A DNA stretch of 64,000 bases, taken from Corynebacterium tuberculostearicum (GTDB lineage: Bacteria; Actinomycetota; Actinomycetes; Mycobacteriales; Mycobacteriaceae). Each line of letters starts with the position of its first letter. Within the stretch, counting starts at the first letter, position 1. The stretch lies in contig NZ_CP073092.1 of NCBI RefSeq assembly GCF_030506365.1, forward strand, positions 124,001 through 188,000, written 5' to 3'. Below the pieces are notes generated by a model, which made no database searches, was not told the DNA's origin, and saw nothing but the letters and a program-made list of their open reading frames with translations. Position numbers and translations under genes: made by a program. Below, one piece after another: positions 49,384-57,833 of this stretch.

Positions 49384-49402
49384 CCCAGGAAGCTAGTGGG
49401 GA

Positions 49403-49771
49403 TTAACCCTGCGCGTTCTGCTCTTCTACCTGGCGGCGAACCTCCGCCATATCGAGCTCCTTGACCTGCTTCAGCAGGTCTTCCAATGCTGCAGGTGGCA
49501 GCGCGCCAGCCTCGCGGAAGACCAAGATGCCATCGCGGAAGATCATCAGCGTAGGAATGGACTGAATCTCCAGCGCGGATGCGAGGCCCTGGTTGGCCTC
49601 GGTATCGAGCTTGGCAAAGGTAGCATCCGTGTGCTCTTCGGAGGCCTTTTCAAAAACCGGCGCAAAGCGCTTGCAGGGGCCGCACCAATCGGCCCACGCG
49701 TCTACGAGAGTAATGCCCTCGCCGGTAACGGTTTCTTCAAAGTTTTCTTCGGTGACATCGATAGTAGCCAT
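49403..49771 (-). CDS. trxA: Thioredoxin
   Basis: A 122-residue thioredoxin with an active site WCGPC (Cys30 and Cys33) and cis-proline in IQSIPTLMIF. The C-terminal extension of about 15 residues (VRRQVEEQNAQG) is slightly longer than usual. It reduces disulfides in the cytoplasm. The frame extends to 49999, but the ATG at 49771 is the natural start, with AAAGGAG about ten bases upstream. It is divergent from the copper operon, which may share its redox context. Confidence 0.92.
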   Translation of the reverse strand: MATIDVTEENFEETVTGEGITLVDAWADWCGPCKRFAPVFEKASEEHTDATFAKLDTEANQGLASALEIQSIPTLMIFRDGILVFREAGALPPAALEDLLKQVKELDMAEVRRQVEEQNAQG

Positions 49772-49826
49772 GATTGTTCTAACTCCTTTGCGGATTGCTT
49801 TATTCCCCAACGTACATGAAATATCC

Positions 49827-49855
49827 TTGTCATATACCCCTAGGGGGTATAAAAT
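49827..49855 (+). promoter_or_regulatory. copZA promoter with CsoR-type operator
   Basis: TTGTCA (49827-49832) and TAAAAT (49850-49855) are 17 bases apart. Between and over them lies ATACCCCTAGGGGGTAT (49834-49850), a perfect dyad that fits known CsoR copper operators. Binding there would block transcription until copper is present. The regulator gene is not in this window. Confidence 0.85.
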
Positions 49856-49888
49856 GGTCCCGGAAACCAACCCTAAGAAAGGATCATC

Positions 49889-50089
49889 ATGAGCACCAAG
49901 AACTACACCGTAGAGGGCATGACCTGCGGACATTGCGAAATGTCGGTAAAAGAAGAGGTCGGCGAAATTTCCGGCGTTAGCGAGGTCACTGCTGACCACA
50001 CCACCGGGGCCGTCACGGTTACTGGCACCGATTTCACCGATGAACAGGTAGCGGCCGCCGTGGCAGAGGCCGGCTACACGCTGAAGTAG
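49889..50089 (+). CDS. copZ: CopZ-like copper chaperone
   Basis: A 66-residue heavy-metal-associated domain. GMTCGHC places the copper-binding cysteines at 13 and 16. It carries cytosolic copper(I) to the ATPase encoded eight bases downstream. AAAGGA lies before the ATG. The operon begins at a CsoR-type promoter. Confidence 0.94.
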   Translation: MSTKNYTVEGMTCGHCEMSVKEEVGEISGVSEVTADHTTGAVTVTGTDFTDEQVAAAVAEAGYTLK

Positions 50090-50097
50090 GAACCACC

Positions 50098-52251
50098 ATG
50101 TCCCACTTGGACCTTGGCGTAACGGGAATGACGTGCACCTCCTGCTCCTCCCGCGTCGAGCGCAAGCTAAACAAGCTCGAGGGAGTAAGCGCCAGCGTCA
50201 ATTTCGCTACCGAGGCGGCGGCCATCGAGTATGACCCCCAGACGGTAAGTCCACAGGAGCTCATTTCCGTGGTGGAGGGCGCAGGTTACGGCGCCTTCGA
50301 TATGGCGGGGGCGAAAGCGGAGGAGCCCCAAGCCGAGAAGAGCAGTGACGGGGGCCTGCTGCGCCGCACCATTATCTCGGGCGCCCTATCGCTGCCGCTC
50401 ATGGTGGTCTCGATGTGGCCGGCACTGCAATTTCCCAATTGGCAGTGGGCCTGCGCCATCGTGGCCACCATCGTTTATATCTTTGGTGGCGCACCATTCC
50501 ACACTGCAACGTGGACAAACCTCAAGCACGGTTCTTTCACCATGGACACGCTTATCACCATGGGAACCTCAGCGGCCTACTTTTGGTCACTGTGGGCGCT
50601 GTTTTTTGGCAACGCGGGCGAACCGGGCATGAAGATGCACATGACGCTGGACGCGAACGCGGCGCAGATGGATCACATTTATTTCGAGTCCGTGGGCATG
50701 ATCATTACCTTCCTCCTGCTCGGTCGGTGGTTCGAGGCACGGGCCAAAGGCCAGTCCTCTGAGGCCCTGCGGGAGCTGCTCTCCCTAGGCGCTAAGGAAG
50801 CCTCGGTGCTGAGGGAGGGAGGCGAGCAGCGCATTCCCATTGCCCAGTTGCAGGTAGGCGATGTCTTCGTAGTACGCCCGGGCGAAAAGATCGCCACCGA
50901 TGGCATCGTTGTTGCCGGTAGCTCGGCGGTCGACGCCTCCATGATTACCGGCGAGTCCGTGCCCGTCGAGGTCGGCTCCGGCGATGCCGTGACCGGCGCG
51001 ACCATTAATGCCTCTGGCAAGCTTGAGGTTCGAGCAACCAAGGTGGGCGAGGATACGGTACTGGCCCAAATGGCCCAGCTGGTCACGGATGCACAAACGT
51101 CCAAGGCACCAGTACAGCGCCTCGTGGACCGCATTGCGCAAGTCTTCGTCCCCGCGGTCATCGCCGTAGCAGTGCTGACGCTCCTTGCGCATCTCTTCTT
51201 CGGCGGGGTGGCCCCAGCGTTTATTGCCGCGGTCGCCGTCCTCATTGTGGCCTGCCCTTGCGCCATGGGCTTGGCGACGCCCACAGCGATCCTCGTCGGC
51301 ACCGGCCGCGGAGCGCAACTGGGGCTTGTCATTAAAGGCCCGGAGATCCTGGAATCTACGCGGCAAATCGATACCATCGTCATGGATAAGACCGGAACGG
51401 TCACGGCCGGAGAGATGTCCGTTACCGCCGTACACGGCGACGTCCTCGACTTAGCCGCAGCCGTGGAACACAACTCCGAGCATCCCATCGCTCGCGCCAT
51501 AGCCAAAGAGCGCGACGTTAAGCCGGCTACCGACTTCGCAGTGGTTCCGGGTGGCGTGGAAGGAACTGTGGAGGGGGTCCGGGTAGGCGTCGGCAAGCGC
51601 CAAGGCCCGTTGGGCGACCTGGAAGCGCCGTTCCGCGCCGCACAGGATGCTGGTGCCACGCCGGTGGTCGTCACCGTCAACGGACAGCCCGCAGGCGTCA
51701 TTGAGGTGCGCGATACCATCAAGCCCAGCTCGGCCGCCGCCGTGACGCAGATGAAGGAACTGGGGCTAACCCCTTACCTGCTGACCGGTGATAATGCCGG
51801 GGCCGCCCGCGCAGTGGCTGCCGAGGTGGGAATCGATCACGTCAGCGCTGAGGTCCTGCCAGAGGACAAGGTGAACCACATCAAGGAGCTGCAGGCCGCG
51901 GGGCACACCGTGGCGATGGTGGGCGATGGCATTAACGACGCCGCCGCGCTGGCCCAAGCCGACCTCGGCCTCGCCATGGGCGCGGGTACCGATGTTGCCA
52001 TTGAAGCCTCCGATATCACCCTGATGAACGGCGATCTACGCTGCGCCGCTGATGCCATTCGGCTCTCGCGCCGCACGCTAGCAATCATTAAGGGCAATCT
52101 CTTCTGGGCCTTCGCCTATAACGTCGTACTCATTCCCGTGGCCGCGCTCGGCTGGCTCAATCCCCTGCTGGCGGGCCTGGCCATGGCGCTGAGCTCGGTT
52201 TTCGTGGTTACTAACTCGCTGCGGCTGCGCGGCTTTTCCGTCCGTCGCTAA
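50098..52251 (+). CDS. copA: Copper-exporting P-type ATPase CopA
   Basis: A 717-residue P1B ATPase. A single N-terminal metal-binding domain has GMTCTSC (Cys13 and Cys16). The transmembrane CPC is at 386-388 (VACPCAMGL), the phosphorylation site Asp430 is in MDKTGT, and [11 protein letters not shown] plus [22 protein letters not shown] complete the ATPase core. The SEHPIA motif (about 461) marks the nucleotide domain. It pumps copper(I) out of the cell. AGGAA precedes the ATG. Confidence 0.96.
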   Translation: MSHLDLGVTGMTCTSCSSRVERKLNKLEGVSASVNFATEAAAIEYDPQTVSPQELISVVEGAGYGAFDMAGAKAEEPQAEKSSDGGLLRRTIISGALSLPLMVVSMWPALQFPNWQWACAIVATIVYIFGGAPFHTATWTNLKHGSFTMDTLITMGTSAAYFWSLWALFFGNAGEPGMKMHMTLDANAAQMDHIYFESVGMIITFLLLGRWFEARAKGQSSEALRELLSLGAKEASVLREGGEQRIPIAQLQVGDVFVVRPGEKIATDGIVVAGSSAVDASMITGESVPVEVGSGDAVTGATINASGKLEVRATKVGEDTVLAQMAQLVTDAQTSKAPVQRLVDRIAQVFVPAVIAVAVLTLLAHLFFGGVAPAFIAAVAVLIVACPCAMGLATPTAILVGTGRGAQLGLVIKGPEILESTRQIDTIVMDKTGTVTAGEMSVTAVHGDVLDLAAAVEHNSEHPIARAIAKERDVKPATDFAVVPGGVEGTVEGVRVGVGKRQGPLGDLEAPFRAAQDAGATPVVVTVNGQPAGVIEVRDTIKPSSAAAVTQMKELGLTPYLLTGDNAGAARAVAAEVGIDHVSAEVLPEDKVNHIKELQAAGHTVAMVGDGINDAAALAQADLGLAMGAGTDVAIEASDITLMNGDLRCAADAIRLSRRTLAIIKGNLFWAFAYNVVLIPVAALGWLNPLLAGLAMALSSVFVVTNSLRLRGFSVRR

Positions 52252-52286
52252 ATAAGGCCGCCGAGCACCCCTGAGCAGGCTAGCAT

Positions 52287-52311
52287 TGGCGGGGCGTACA
52301 CTCCCCCGCCA
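52287..52311 (+). terminator. Possible terminator after copA
   Basis: TGGCGGGG pairs perfectly with CCCCGCCA around a 9-base loop. No T-run follows, so termination may be weak, or the dyad may serve the next gene. Confidence 0.4.
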
Positions 52312-52330
52312 CGAAAGAAAGGACTAGCGC

Positions 52331-52834
52331 GTGCTCAGCAGGGTATCCCTCACCGCGTGGACCGCGGTTATGGTCGCGTTAACCACGCTCAAGCCCTTCT
52401 ACCAGATTGGCTATTTGTGGAAACCGGAAAATCAGCGCGCCCGGGATTTGCGCTGGGTTCCTTTCGATGAATTTTCCGGCGGCAGCTGGTTTGGCCCGCT
52501 ATTTGAGTACGCGGGCAATACCGCATTCTTCATCCCCTTCGGAATGCTGGTCTTTAGCCTCTGCCGCTCCGTTAAGAAGACAGCTGCGTGGGGATTTGGC
52601 CTCAGCCTCGTACTAGAAGTGTGCCAATATGCTTTCGCCCTGGGGCGCACGGATATCGATGATCTTCTCTTCAATACCCTGGGCGCGCTTATCGGTGCGG
52701 CGTTCGCCCGCCTGTGCGGCGAACGCCTTTTCCCCGTGTGGCGATGGCTGGCGATTGCCGCAGCTGCGGTTTTCTTGGTACTGGTCATCCTTGGCCCACG
52801 ATTGGGAGACCCCAACGCGGTGGTAGACCTGTAA
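52331..52834 (+). CDS. VanZ-family membrane protein
   Basis: A 167-residue protein with four or five hydrophobic helices. The VanZ features are NTAFFIPFGMLVFSL, EVCQYAFALGRTDIDDLLFNTLGALIG and a closing helix. VanZ-type proteins are linked to glycopeptide resistance in some bacteria, but most are of unknown function. The GTG at 52331 follows AAAGGA. It ends two bases before dnaB, with the stops facing each other. Confidence 0.87.
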   Translation: MLSRVSLTAWTAVMVALTTLKPFYQIGYLWKPENQRARDLRWVPFDEFSGGSWFGPLFEYAGNTAFFIPFGMLVFSLCRSVKKTAAWGFGLSLVLEVCQYAFALGRTDIDDLLFNTLGALIGAAFARLCGERLFPVWRWLAIAAAAVFLVLVILGPRLGDPNAVVDL

Positions 52835-52835
52835 T

Positions 52836-54266
52836 TTAACCGTGCGCCATATTGACGAACTTGGAGTAGTGCAGCTGGTGCGCCACCTGCACGGTATCGA
52901 TCGGGCCGCCACGGTGCTTGGCTAGGATAATATCCGCCTCGCCGGCGCGCTCATTATCGCGGTCCTGGGAGTCGGGGCGGTAGAGCAGCATGACCATATC
53001 GGCGTCCTGCTCCAGCGAGCCAGACTCACGGAGGTCCGCAAGCTGCGGCTTTTTATCCGTACGCGCCTCAGGGCCACGGTTCAGCTGCGAGATAGCGATG
53101 AGAGGAACCTCCAGCTCCTTGGCCAAGAGCTTTAGCTGACGGGAGAACTCAGAGACCTCTTGCTGGCGGGACTCCACCTTTTTACCCGAAGACATCAGCT
53201 GCAGGTAGTCCAAGACGATGAGGTCCAAGCCGTGCTGCTGCTTGAGGCGGCGGGCCTTGGACCGAATTTCCATCATCGTGAGATTCGGTGAGTCATCAAT
53301 GAAGAGTGGGGCGTCTTGTACTCGGTTAAGGGTCTCATCGATCTTTGCCCAGTCCTCGGTGGAAACCCGGCCACCGCGCATATCGGCCAGCTTCACCTCT
53401 GACTCCGCTGAAAGCAGGCGCATGACAATCTCAGAAGCCGACATCTCGAGAGAGAAAATCACCGAGGACTTGCCGTGCTGCAAGGAGCAGGACCGCATAA
53501 AGTCCATGGCCAGGGTCGATTTACCCACACCAGGGCGAGCAGCAACGATGACCATCTGGCCCGCGTGAAGGCCGTTAGTTAACTTGTCGAGGTCGATGAA
53601 GCCAGTCGGCACGCCTAGCTCCACACCGCCGGCTTGCTGCAGGGCGGCGAGCTCATCAATGGTGGGGTCAATGAGGTCTCCCAGGACCCGGTAATCTTCT
53701 GCCGTCTTGCGCTGGGCGACGGCGAAAACTTCCTGCTGCGCACGGTCCAGCACGGACTCGATTTCTGCATCTTCGGTGCCGGAAAATCCGAGCTGTACTA
53801 CGCGCGTACCGGCATCAACAAGCTCGCGCAGCACTGCCTTTTCCGCGACGATTTCGGCGTAGTAGCGTGCGTTCGCAGCCGTTGGCACTGTAGCTAGCAG
53901 CGTGTGGAGATAAGGAGCGCCACCGACGCGCTCGAGGTTATTAAAGCGGTCGAGCTGGGAGGCCAAAATGACGGCGTCGACGTCCTTGCCCTCGGAATAT
54001 AGATCCAGCATGGCGCGGTAAATCAACGTGTGCGCCGGATAGTAGAAATCCTCCGGATCCAGCTCTTCAATGACTTCCATCACCGTATGGGGACTGAGCA
54101 ACATGGCACCCAGAACACCCTGCTCCGCTTCGCGGTCCGCAGGGGGTTGGCGGAATTCGCCATAGCGCTTTGGCTCTTCCTGTTGATAGCGGCGGCGTGG
54201 AGCCGGTTCCTCCTCCGGCGGTGGCTCCGGTGGTAGGTGTTCATCATCAAAACTGGCGTTGGTCAT
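52836..54266 (-). CDS. dnaB: Replicative DNA helicase
   Basis: A 476-residue helicase. The N-terminal primase-interacting domain (about 30-150) is preceded by a proline/glutamate-rich tail. The RecA-like core holds Walker A ARPGVGKST, Walker B LIVLDYLQLM, and the arginine/lysine-rich NRGPEARTDKKPQLADLRESG. No intein is inserted. It unwinds DNA ahead of the fork. AAGGGGGA precedes the ATG. The intergenic region upstream carries a cluster of DnaA boxes. Confidence 0.96.
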   Translation of the reverse strand: MTNASFDDEHLPPEPPPEEEPAPRRRYQQEEPKRYGEFRQPPADREAEQGVLGAMLLSPHTVMEVIEELDPEDFYYPAHTLIYRAMLDLYSEGKDVDAVILASQLDRFNNLERVGGAPYLHTLLATVPTAANARYYAEIVAEKAVLRELVDAGTRVVQLGFSGTEDAEIESVLDRAQQEVFAVAQRKTAEDYRVLGDLIDPTIDELAALQQAGGVELGVPTGFIDLDKLTNGLHAGQMVIVAARPGVGKSTLAMDFMRSCSLQHGKSSVIFSLEMSASEIVMRLLSAESEVKLADMRGGRVSTEDWAKIDETLNRVQDAPLFIDDSPNLTMMEIRSKARRLKQQHGLDLIVLDYLQLMSSGKKVESRQQEVSEFSRQLKLLAKELEVPLIAISQLNRGPEARTDKKPQLADLRESGSLEQDADMVMLLYRPDSQDRDNERAGEADIILAKHRGGPIDTVQVAHQLHYSKFVNMAHG

Positions 54267-54324
54267 GTCTTCCCCCTTGTAGCTATTCGAGCATCCGAGC
54301 GTATCGGAATCTCAGTGTAGTCTA

Positions 54325-54336
54325 GTGCCCGGGCAC
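54325..54336. repeat. GTGCCCGGGCAC palindrome upstream of dnaB
   Basis: A perfect 12-base palindrome close to the dnaB start. It may be a regulator site or form a small hairpin. Confidence 0.3.
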
Positions 54337-54361
54337 CACCCCCTGGGCATAACTTCCACAG

Positions 54362-54619
54362 TTATCCACAGGGTGCTGTGAAAATTGCAGGTCGCGGGAG
54401 CCTTTGCCCATATTTGCCCTGCATAGGCCTGTGGACAACTCCAAAGCCCATGACCTGCATAAATCAAAGACCCAGCTCAGAGCATGTTTTTCTAGGTGTG
54501 AAAATAGGCACATCCTTGGTGGATAAGCGGCCTGACCTGCGAGTTAATAAAGAGGCCTCCGCGTAAACAGAGAGTTAAATTGCCAAAGAGTTATCCACAG
54601 AATTCCACAGTTATCCACA
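54362..54619. promoter_or_regulatory. Cluster of DnaA boxes upstream of dnaB
   Basis: TTATCCACA occurs exactly at 54362-54370, 54591-54599 and 54611-54619, and its near-match TGTGGACAA at 54430-54438 is the same motif on the other strand. TTCCACA half-sites lie beside the outer ones. The dnaA gene is not in this window, so the cluster may regulate dnaB or titrate DnaA. The rest of this region has no gene. Confidence 0.7.
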
Positions 54620-54633
54620 GGCCGGTGAAAACG

Positions 54634-54690
54634 CGCTAAAGGCCCCAAGTTCCTGCCACCTCACATAGCAGGAACTTGAGGCCTAAAGCG
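54634..54690 (-). terminator. Terminator of the rpsF-ssb-rplI operon
   Basis: Two 23-base arms (54634-54656 and 54668-54690) pair with three mismatches around an 11-base loop. It lies about 40 bases past the rplI stop. Confidence 0.88.
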
Positions 54691-54732
54691 TTGCTGTTGT
54701 CTTTGGGTCTATATGGACCGTCGTGCGCCTAG

Positions 54733-55185
54733 TTAGGCAGCAACGACCGAGAAGTTCACCTTGCCGATAACATCAGCGTGCAGCTTCAGCTCGACCTGGT
54801 AGTTGCCAGTCTTCTTGACCAGGCCCTTAGGAAGCACAACGATGCGCTTATCCAGCTTAGGGCCACCAGCCTTGGAGACGGCGTTGACAATGTCTTCTGC
54901 TTGAACGGAACCGAAGAGCTTACCGGATTCGGAGGTCTTAACCTCTACCTTGACATCCGTCAGCTGCTCGAGCTGGTTGCGGACCTCACGTGCGTGATCC
55001 AGGTCGCGAATCTCGCGAGCTTCCTGGGCGCGCTTGATGCCCTCAATCTGCTTCTCTGCGCCGCGGGTAGCCACGATGGCCAGGCCGCGAGGAAGCAGGT
55101 AGTTACGTCCGTAGCCGTCCTTAACCTCAACAATTTCGCCAGCGGCGCCGAGGTTCTCAACGGCAGCGGTGAGGATCAGCTTCAT
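54733..55185 (-). CDS. rplI: Ribosomal protein bL9
   Basis: A 150-residue large-subunit protein. The N-terminal rRNA-binding part starts [21 protein letters not shown] and includes [14 protein letters not shown] long connecting helix and the C-terminal domain follow. It is the last gene of the rpsF-ssb-rplI operon. No rpsR lies between ssb and rplI, unlike many bacteria, as in corynebacteria I remember. AAAGG precedes the ATG. Confidence 0.97.
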   Translation of the reverse strand: MKLILTAAVENLGAAGEIVEVKDGYGRNYLLPRGLAIVATRGAEKQIEGIKRAQEAREIRDLDHAREVRNQLEQLTDVKVEVKTSESGKLFGSVQAEDIVNAVSKAGGPKLDKRIVVLPKGLVKKTGNYQVELKLHADVIGKVNFSVVAA

Positions 55186-55233
55186 GATCCCTGCCTTTCA
55201 ATTGAGTTAGTTGAATAGTTGCGGGTGACAGAC

Positions 55234-55782
55234 TTAGAACGGAGGTTCAGAATCAGCGCCTCCGAAACCACCTGCAGGTGGTGCGGAGTTCCACGGATCC
55301 TCAGAAGGAGCCTGGTTCTGCTGCGGCTGCTGTTGCTGGCCGCCTCCAAAACCGCCCTGATTATTGTTATTCGAGCGCTGTTGGCCGCCGCCGCCAAAGT
55401 TATTGCCGCCCTCACGCGGATTGCGGTTTACCTGAGCGGTGGCGTAGCGCAGAGACGGGCCGACTTCGTCGACGTCAATCTCGAATACGGTGCGGTTATC
55501 GCCCTCACGGGTCTGGAAGGAACGCTGCTTCAAGCGGCCGGTAACGATGACGCGCATGCCCTTAGACATGGTCTCGGCAACGTTTTCCGCTGCCTGACGC
55601 CATACGTTGCAGGTCAGGAACATAGCTTCGCCGTCTTCCCACTGATTCGTCTGCGAGTTATAGCGACGAGGGGTGGAGGCGACGCGGAAGTTAGCTACTG
55701 CCGCACCCGCCGGGGTGAAGCGCAGCTCGGGGTCAGCAACGATGTTGCCTACCACCGTGATATTGGTATCTCCCTGTGCCAT
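55234..55782 (-). CDS. ssb: Single-stranded DNA-binding protein
   Basis: A 182-residue protein. The OB fold (about 1-115) begins [26 protein letters not shown], in part as [17 protein letters not shown] Gly/Gln/Asn-rich linker (about 118-165) follows and the C-terminal tip is acidic (DSEPPF), the partner-binding end. It coats single-stranded DNA in replication and repair. AAGGAG lies before the ATG. Confidence 0.97.
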   Translation of the reverse strand: MAQGDTNITVVGNIVADPELRFTPAGAAVANFRVASTPRRYNSQTNQWEDGEAMFLTCNVWRQAAENVAETMSKGMRVIVTGRLKQRSFQTREGDNRTVFEIDVDEVGPSLRYATAQVNRNPREGGNNFGGGGQQRSNNNNQGGFGGGQQQQPQQNQAPSEDPWNSAPPAGGFGGADSEPPF

Positions 55783-55831
55783 GTCTTTACTCCTTATCGG
55801 TTACGTGGATTGTGCTTGATCCCAGTATCCG

Positions 55832-56122
55832 CTACTTGCTGTCGGTGCGCAGAACCTTGGTACGCAGGATGGTGTCGTTCAGGTTCAGACGGCGGTCGAG
55901 CTCGGCAACCGAAGTGTGCTCGCACTCCAGGTTGACGACGGCATAAATGCCCTCTTCCTTCTTGTTGATGGGGTATGCAAGACGACGCTTGCCCCATACA
56001 TCAAGGTTCTCAACCTTGCCGCCTTCCTGGCGGACGATTTCGAGGAACTTATCCAGGGACGGGGTTACGGTGCGCTCATCCTGATTAGGATCCAGAATGA
56101 TCATGACTTCGTAGTGACGCAC
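55832..56122 (-). CDS. rpsF: Ribosomal protein bS6
   Basis: A 96-residue small-subunit protein, [12 protein letters not shown] at the start and [17 protein letters not shown] in the middle. I chose GTG at 56122 because it matches the usual actinobacterial start and length, with AGGAGG eleven bases and GAGG three bases upstream. ATG codons at 56131 and 56134 would add SVR-like residues and sit too close to AGGAGG. It heads the ssb-rplI operon. Confidence 0.9.
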   Translation of the reverse strand: MRHYEVMIILDPNQDERTVTPSLDKFLEIVRQEGGKVENLDVWGKRRLAYPINKKEEGIYAVVNLECEHTSVAELDRRLNLNDTILRTKVLRTDSK

Positions 56123-56244
56123 GGACCTCATCACCTCCTATGGTCTAGTAGTTTTCGGCTGCATCACCTTTGCGGATGCAGCAGGAGGGTACGTTGCGTC
56201 AAGCAACCCCACTACAGTACCGCAAATGACCGGCGAAAAGAAAT

Positions 56245-56433
56245 CTAACCAGTGGTCGTTGCGGCGAAAAACACAGCTGCCGTCGCCGGAATGATGGTGA
56301 GGAAAAGAATGGCCAAAAGCCCCAGCACGATGGGCCCGCGACGATCCTCACGATTGTGGAAGAGCCAGAAGGCTGCCATCACGCAAAGGAATCCCAAGAA
56401 GATGGATGCCATTCCGATATAGGTAACGATCAT
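56245..56433 (-). CDS. Small membrane protein, unknown
   Basis: A 62-residue protein with two hydrophobic helices (about 2-24 and 36-57) joined by a charged loop (HNREDRRGP). Its ATG overlaps the stop of the glycosyltransferase-like gene by four bases, so it is translated with it. No homology recognised. Confidence 0.72.
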   Translation of the reverse strand: MIVTYIGMASIFLGFLCVMAAFWLFHNREDRRGPIVLGLLAILFLTIIPATAAVFFAATTTG

Positions 56434-57827
56434 GCGAATGCTCCTGCCAAGGGGTCGCGGCCGGCGTGCGCATCGCGCACCTTATCCGTGGTTTTTCCGC
56501 ACATCTGGCGAATAACGAGGACAGCCATGGCGATAATGAGGGCGTCGCGGGAGATAATCGCAACGTCAAGCAGCTCGTGCGGAATACCCTTATTGTCTGT
56601 TCCCAGCATGTGCCACATGAGTAGGGGCCATACCAGGGCGTCGACAAGCGCCCAGCTTAAGACCAAGCGCCAGCGTGGCAGGGCTAGGGCCGCGGGCACT
56701 ACCAGCCACAGAGAATACTGGGGCGACCATACCTTGTTGAATAGTAAGAAGGCTGCCACGATGAGGTAAACCAGCTCGGCCATGCGCGGGGTCCGCGCGC
56801 TGCGCAGGCCCAGCACCGCAATCGCCGCACAGAGACCCAAAAACGCCACCAAGCTGAAGGTATTGAGGAACTCTGGGCTAAAGCTAATTCCAGTATTGCG
56901 GCTAAGCACCGAGTAGATGGTGGTCCACTCCGCACCGCGCTCTTGGTTGAGGCGGAAAAATTCGCGCCATGCCTCCGGATACTTCAGGGCCACCGGCGCG
57001 TTGACCACAATCCAGGTCACGGCCGCGGCGAGCAAAGCGTAGAACAATTGCGGCCAGCGGCGGTTGCGCGCCGCCAAGACCAAGAATGCGCCCAAGAGAA
57101 AGAGCGGCCACAGCTTAAAGGAAGTGCCAAGGCCGATGAGGACACCCGCTACGGCAGGGCGCTTGCGCGCGGCGGCCAGGAGCGCACCTACGGCAAAGGC
57201 AATGGAGGGGATATCCCAGTTGCTGAAGGCGTGAATAATGATAAGAGGGCTGGCGGCGACGAGGATGGTGTCCCAGGTGCGATTGCCCACCAGCAGGTAG
57301 ACCATGTAGAGCACACCTACCCAGATGCACGCCATGACCAAGGCGGTCAGGCCGAAGTACCATCCGGCCTCCGGGATGCCGGCCCACTCAACCAGAGAGT
57401 ACGTATTGCGGGCAATCCAGCCCATCAACCCCTGGAATAGGCCTGCGAGGACTGGGTACTCCATATAGCGGGTCAGGTCACCCTCTTGCCAAGAATAGGC
57501 ATAGGGGAAGCCGCCTTCATCGAGGCCGCGGCCGCCGTAAAGCGGGATGATGTCGTTATAGCAAAAAGAGGTGTACTGGCGGTTGCCCGCCCAATTCAGG
57601 CTAATGACCCCGTCATCACCGCGGGTGCCGCCGGCGCAATTAGCCTTCGAGAGGAATCCGCACGCCAGGAAAACCCAGCCGACGGCGATTATGGCGCGCA
57701 GAGGGGTCCACCACTGGGTGCGGCGTACACCGGCAAAACGGCCCCTTGGCCCGCCGAGGAATTCAATTACCCCGCGGGCCAAGGGTTCTGAGGAAGCGGG
57801 AATGCGCTGGTGCGGATTCGCTGTCAC
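56430..57827 (-). CDS. GT87-family membrane glycosyltransferase-like protein
   Basis: A 465-residue protein with about ten to twelve hydrophobic helices, similar to DUF2029/GT87 mannosyltransferases that use polyprenyl-phosphate sugars in actinobacterial envelopes. The first large loop has a WEEGDLTRYMEYPVLAGLF-like run, in part DLTRYMEYPVLAGL, where the catalytic aspartate is expected. It lies where mycobacteria have Rv0051, between ponA and rpsF. Acceptor unknown. GTG start at 57827. Confidence 0.82.
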   Translation of the reverse strand: MTANPHQRIPASSEPLARGVIEFLGGPRGRFAGVRRTQWWTPLRAIIAVGWVFLACGFLSKANCAGGTRGDDGVISLNWAGNRQYTSFCYNDIIPLYGGRGLDEGGFPYAYSWQEGDLTRYMEYPVLAGLFQGLMGWIARNTYSLVEWAGIPEAGWYFGLTALVMACIWVGVLYMVYLLVGNRTWDTILVAASPLIIIHAFSNWDIPSIAFAVGALLAAARKRPAVAGVLIGLGTSFKLWPLFLLGAFLVLAARNRRWPQLFYALLAAAVTWIVVNAPVALKYPEAWREFFRLNQERGAEWTTIYSVLSRNTGISFSPEFLNTFSLVAFLGLCAAIAVLGLRSARTPRMAELVYLIVAAFLLFNKVWSPQYSLWLVVPAALALPRWRLVLSWALVDALVWPLLMWHMLGTDNKGIPHELLDVAIISRDALIIAMAVLVIRQMCGKTTDKVRDAHAGRDPLAGAFA

Positions 57828-57833
57828 TGCCGC

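Noticed and set aside
54322..54566. Two short frames (63 and 62 codons) in the dnaB-rplI gap
   Set aside because: No ribosome site and no coding character; the region is explained by DnaA boxes.
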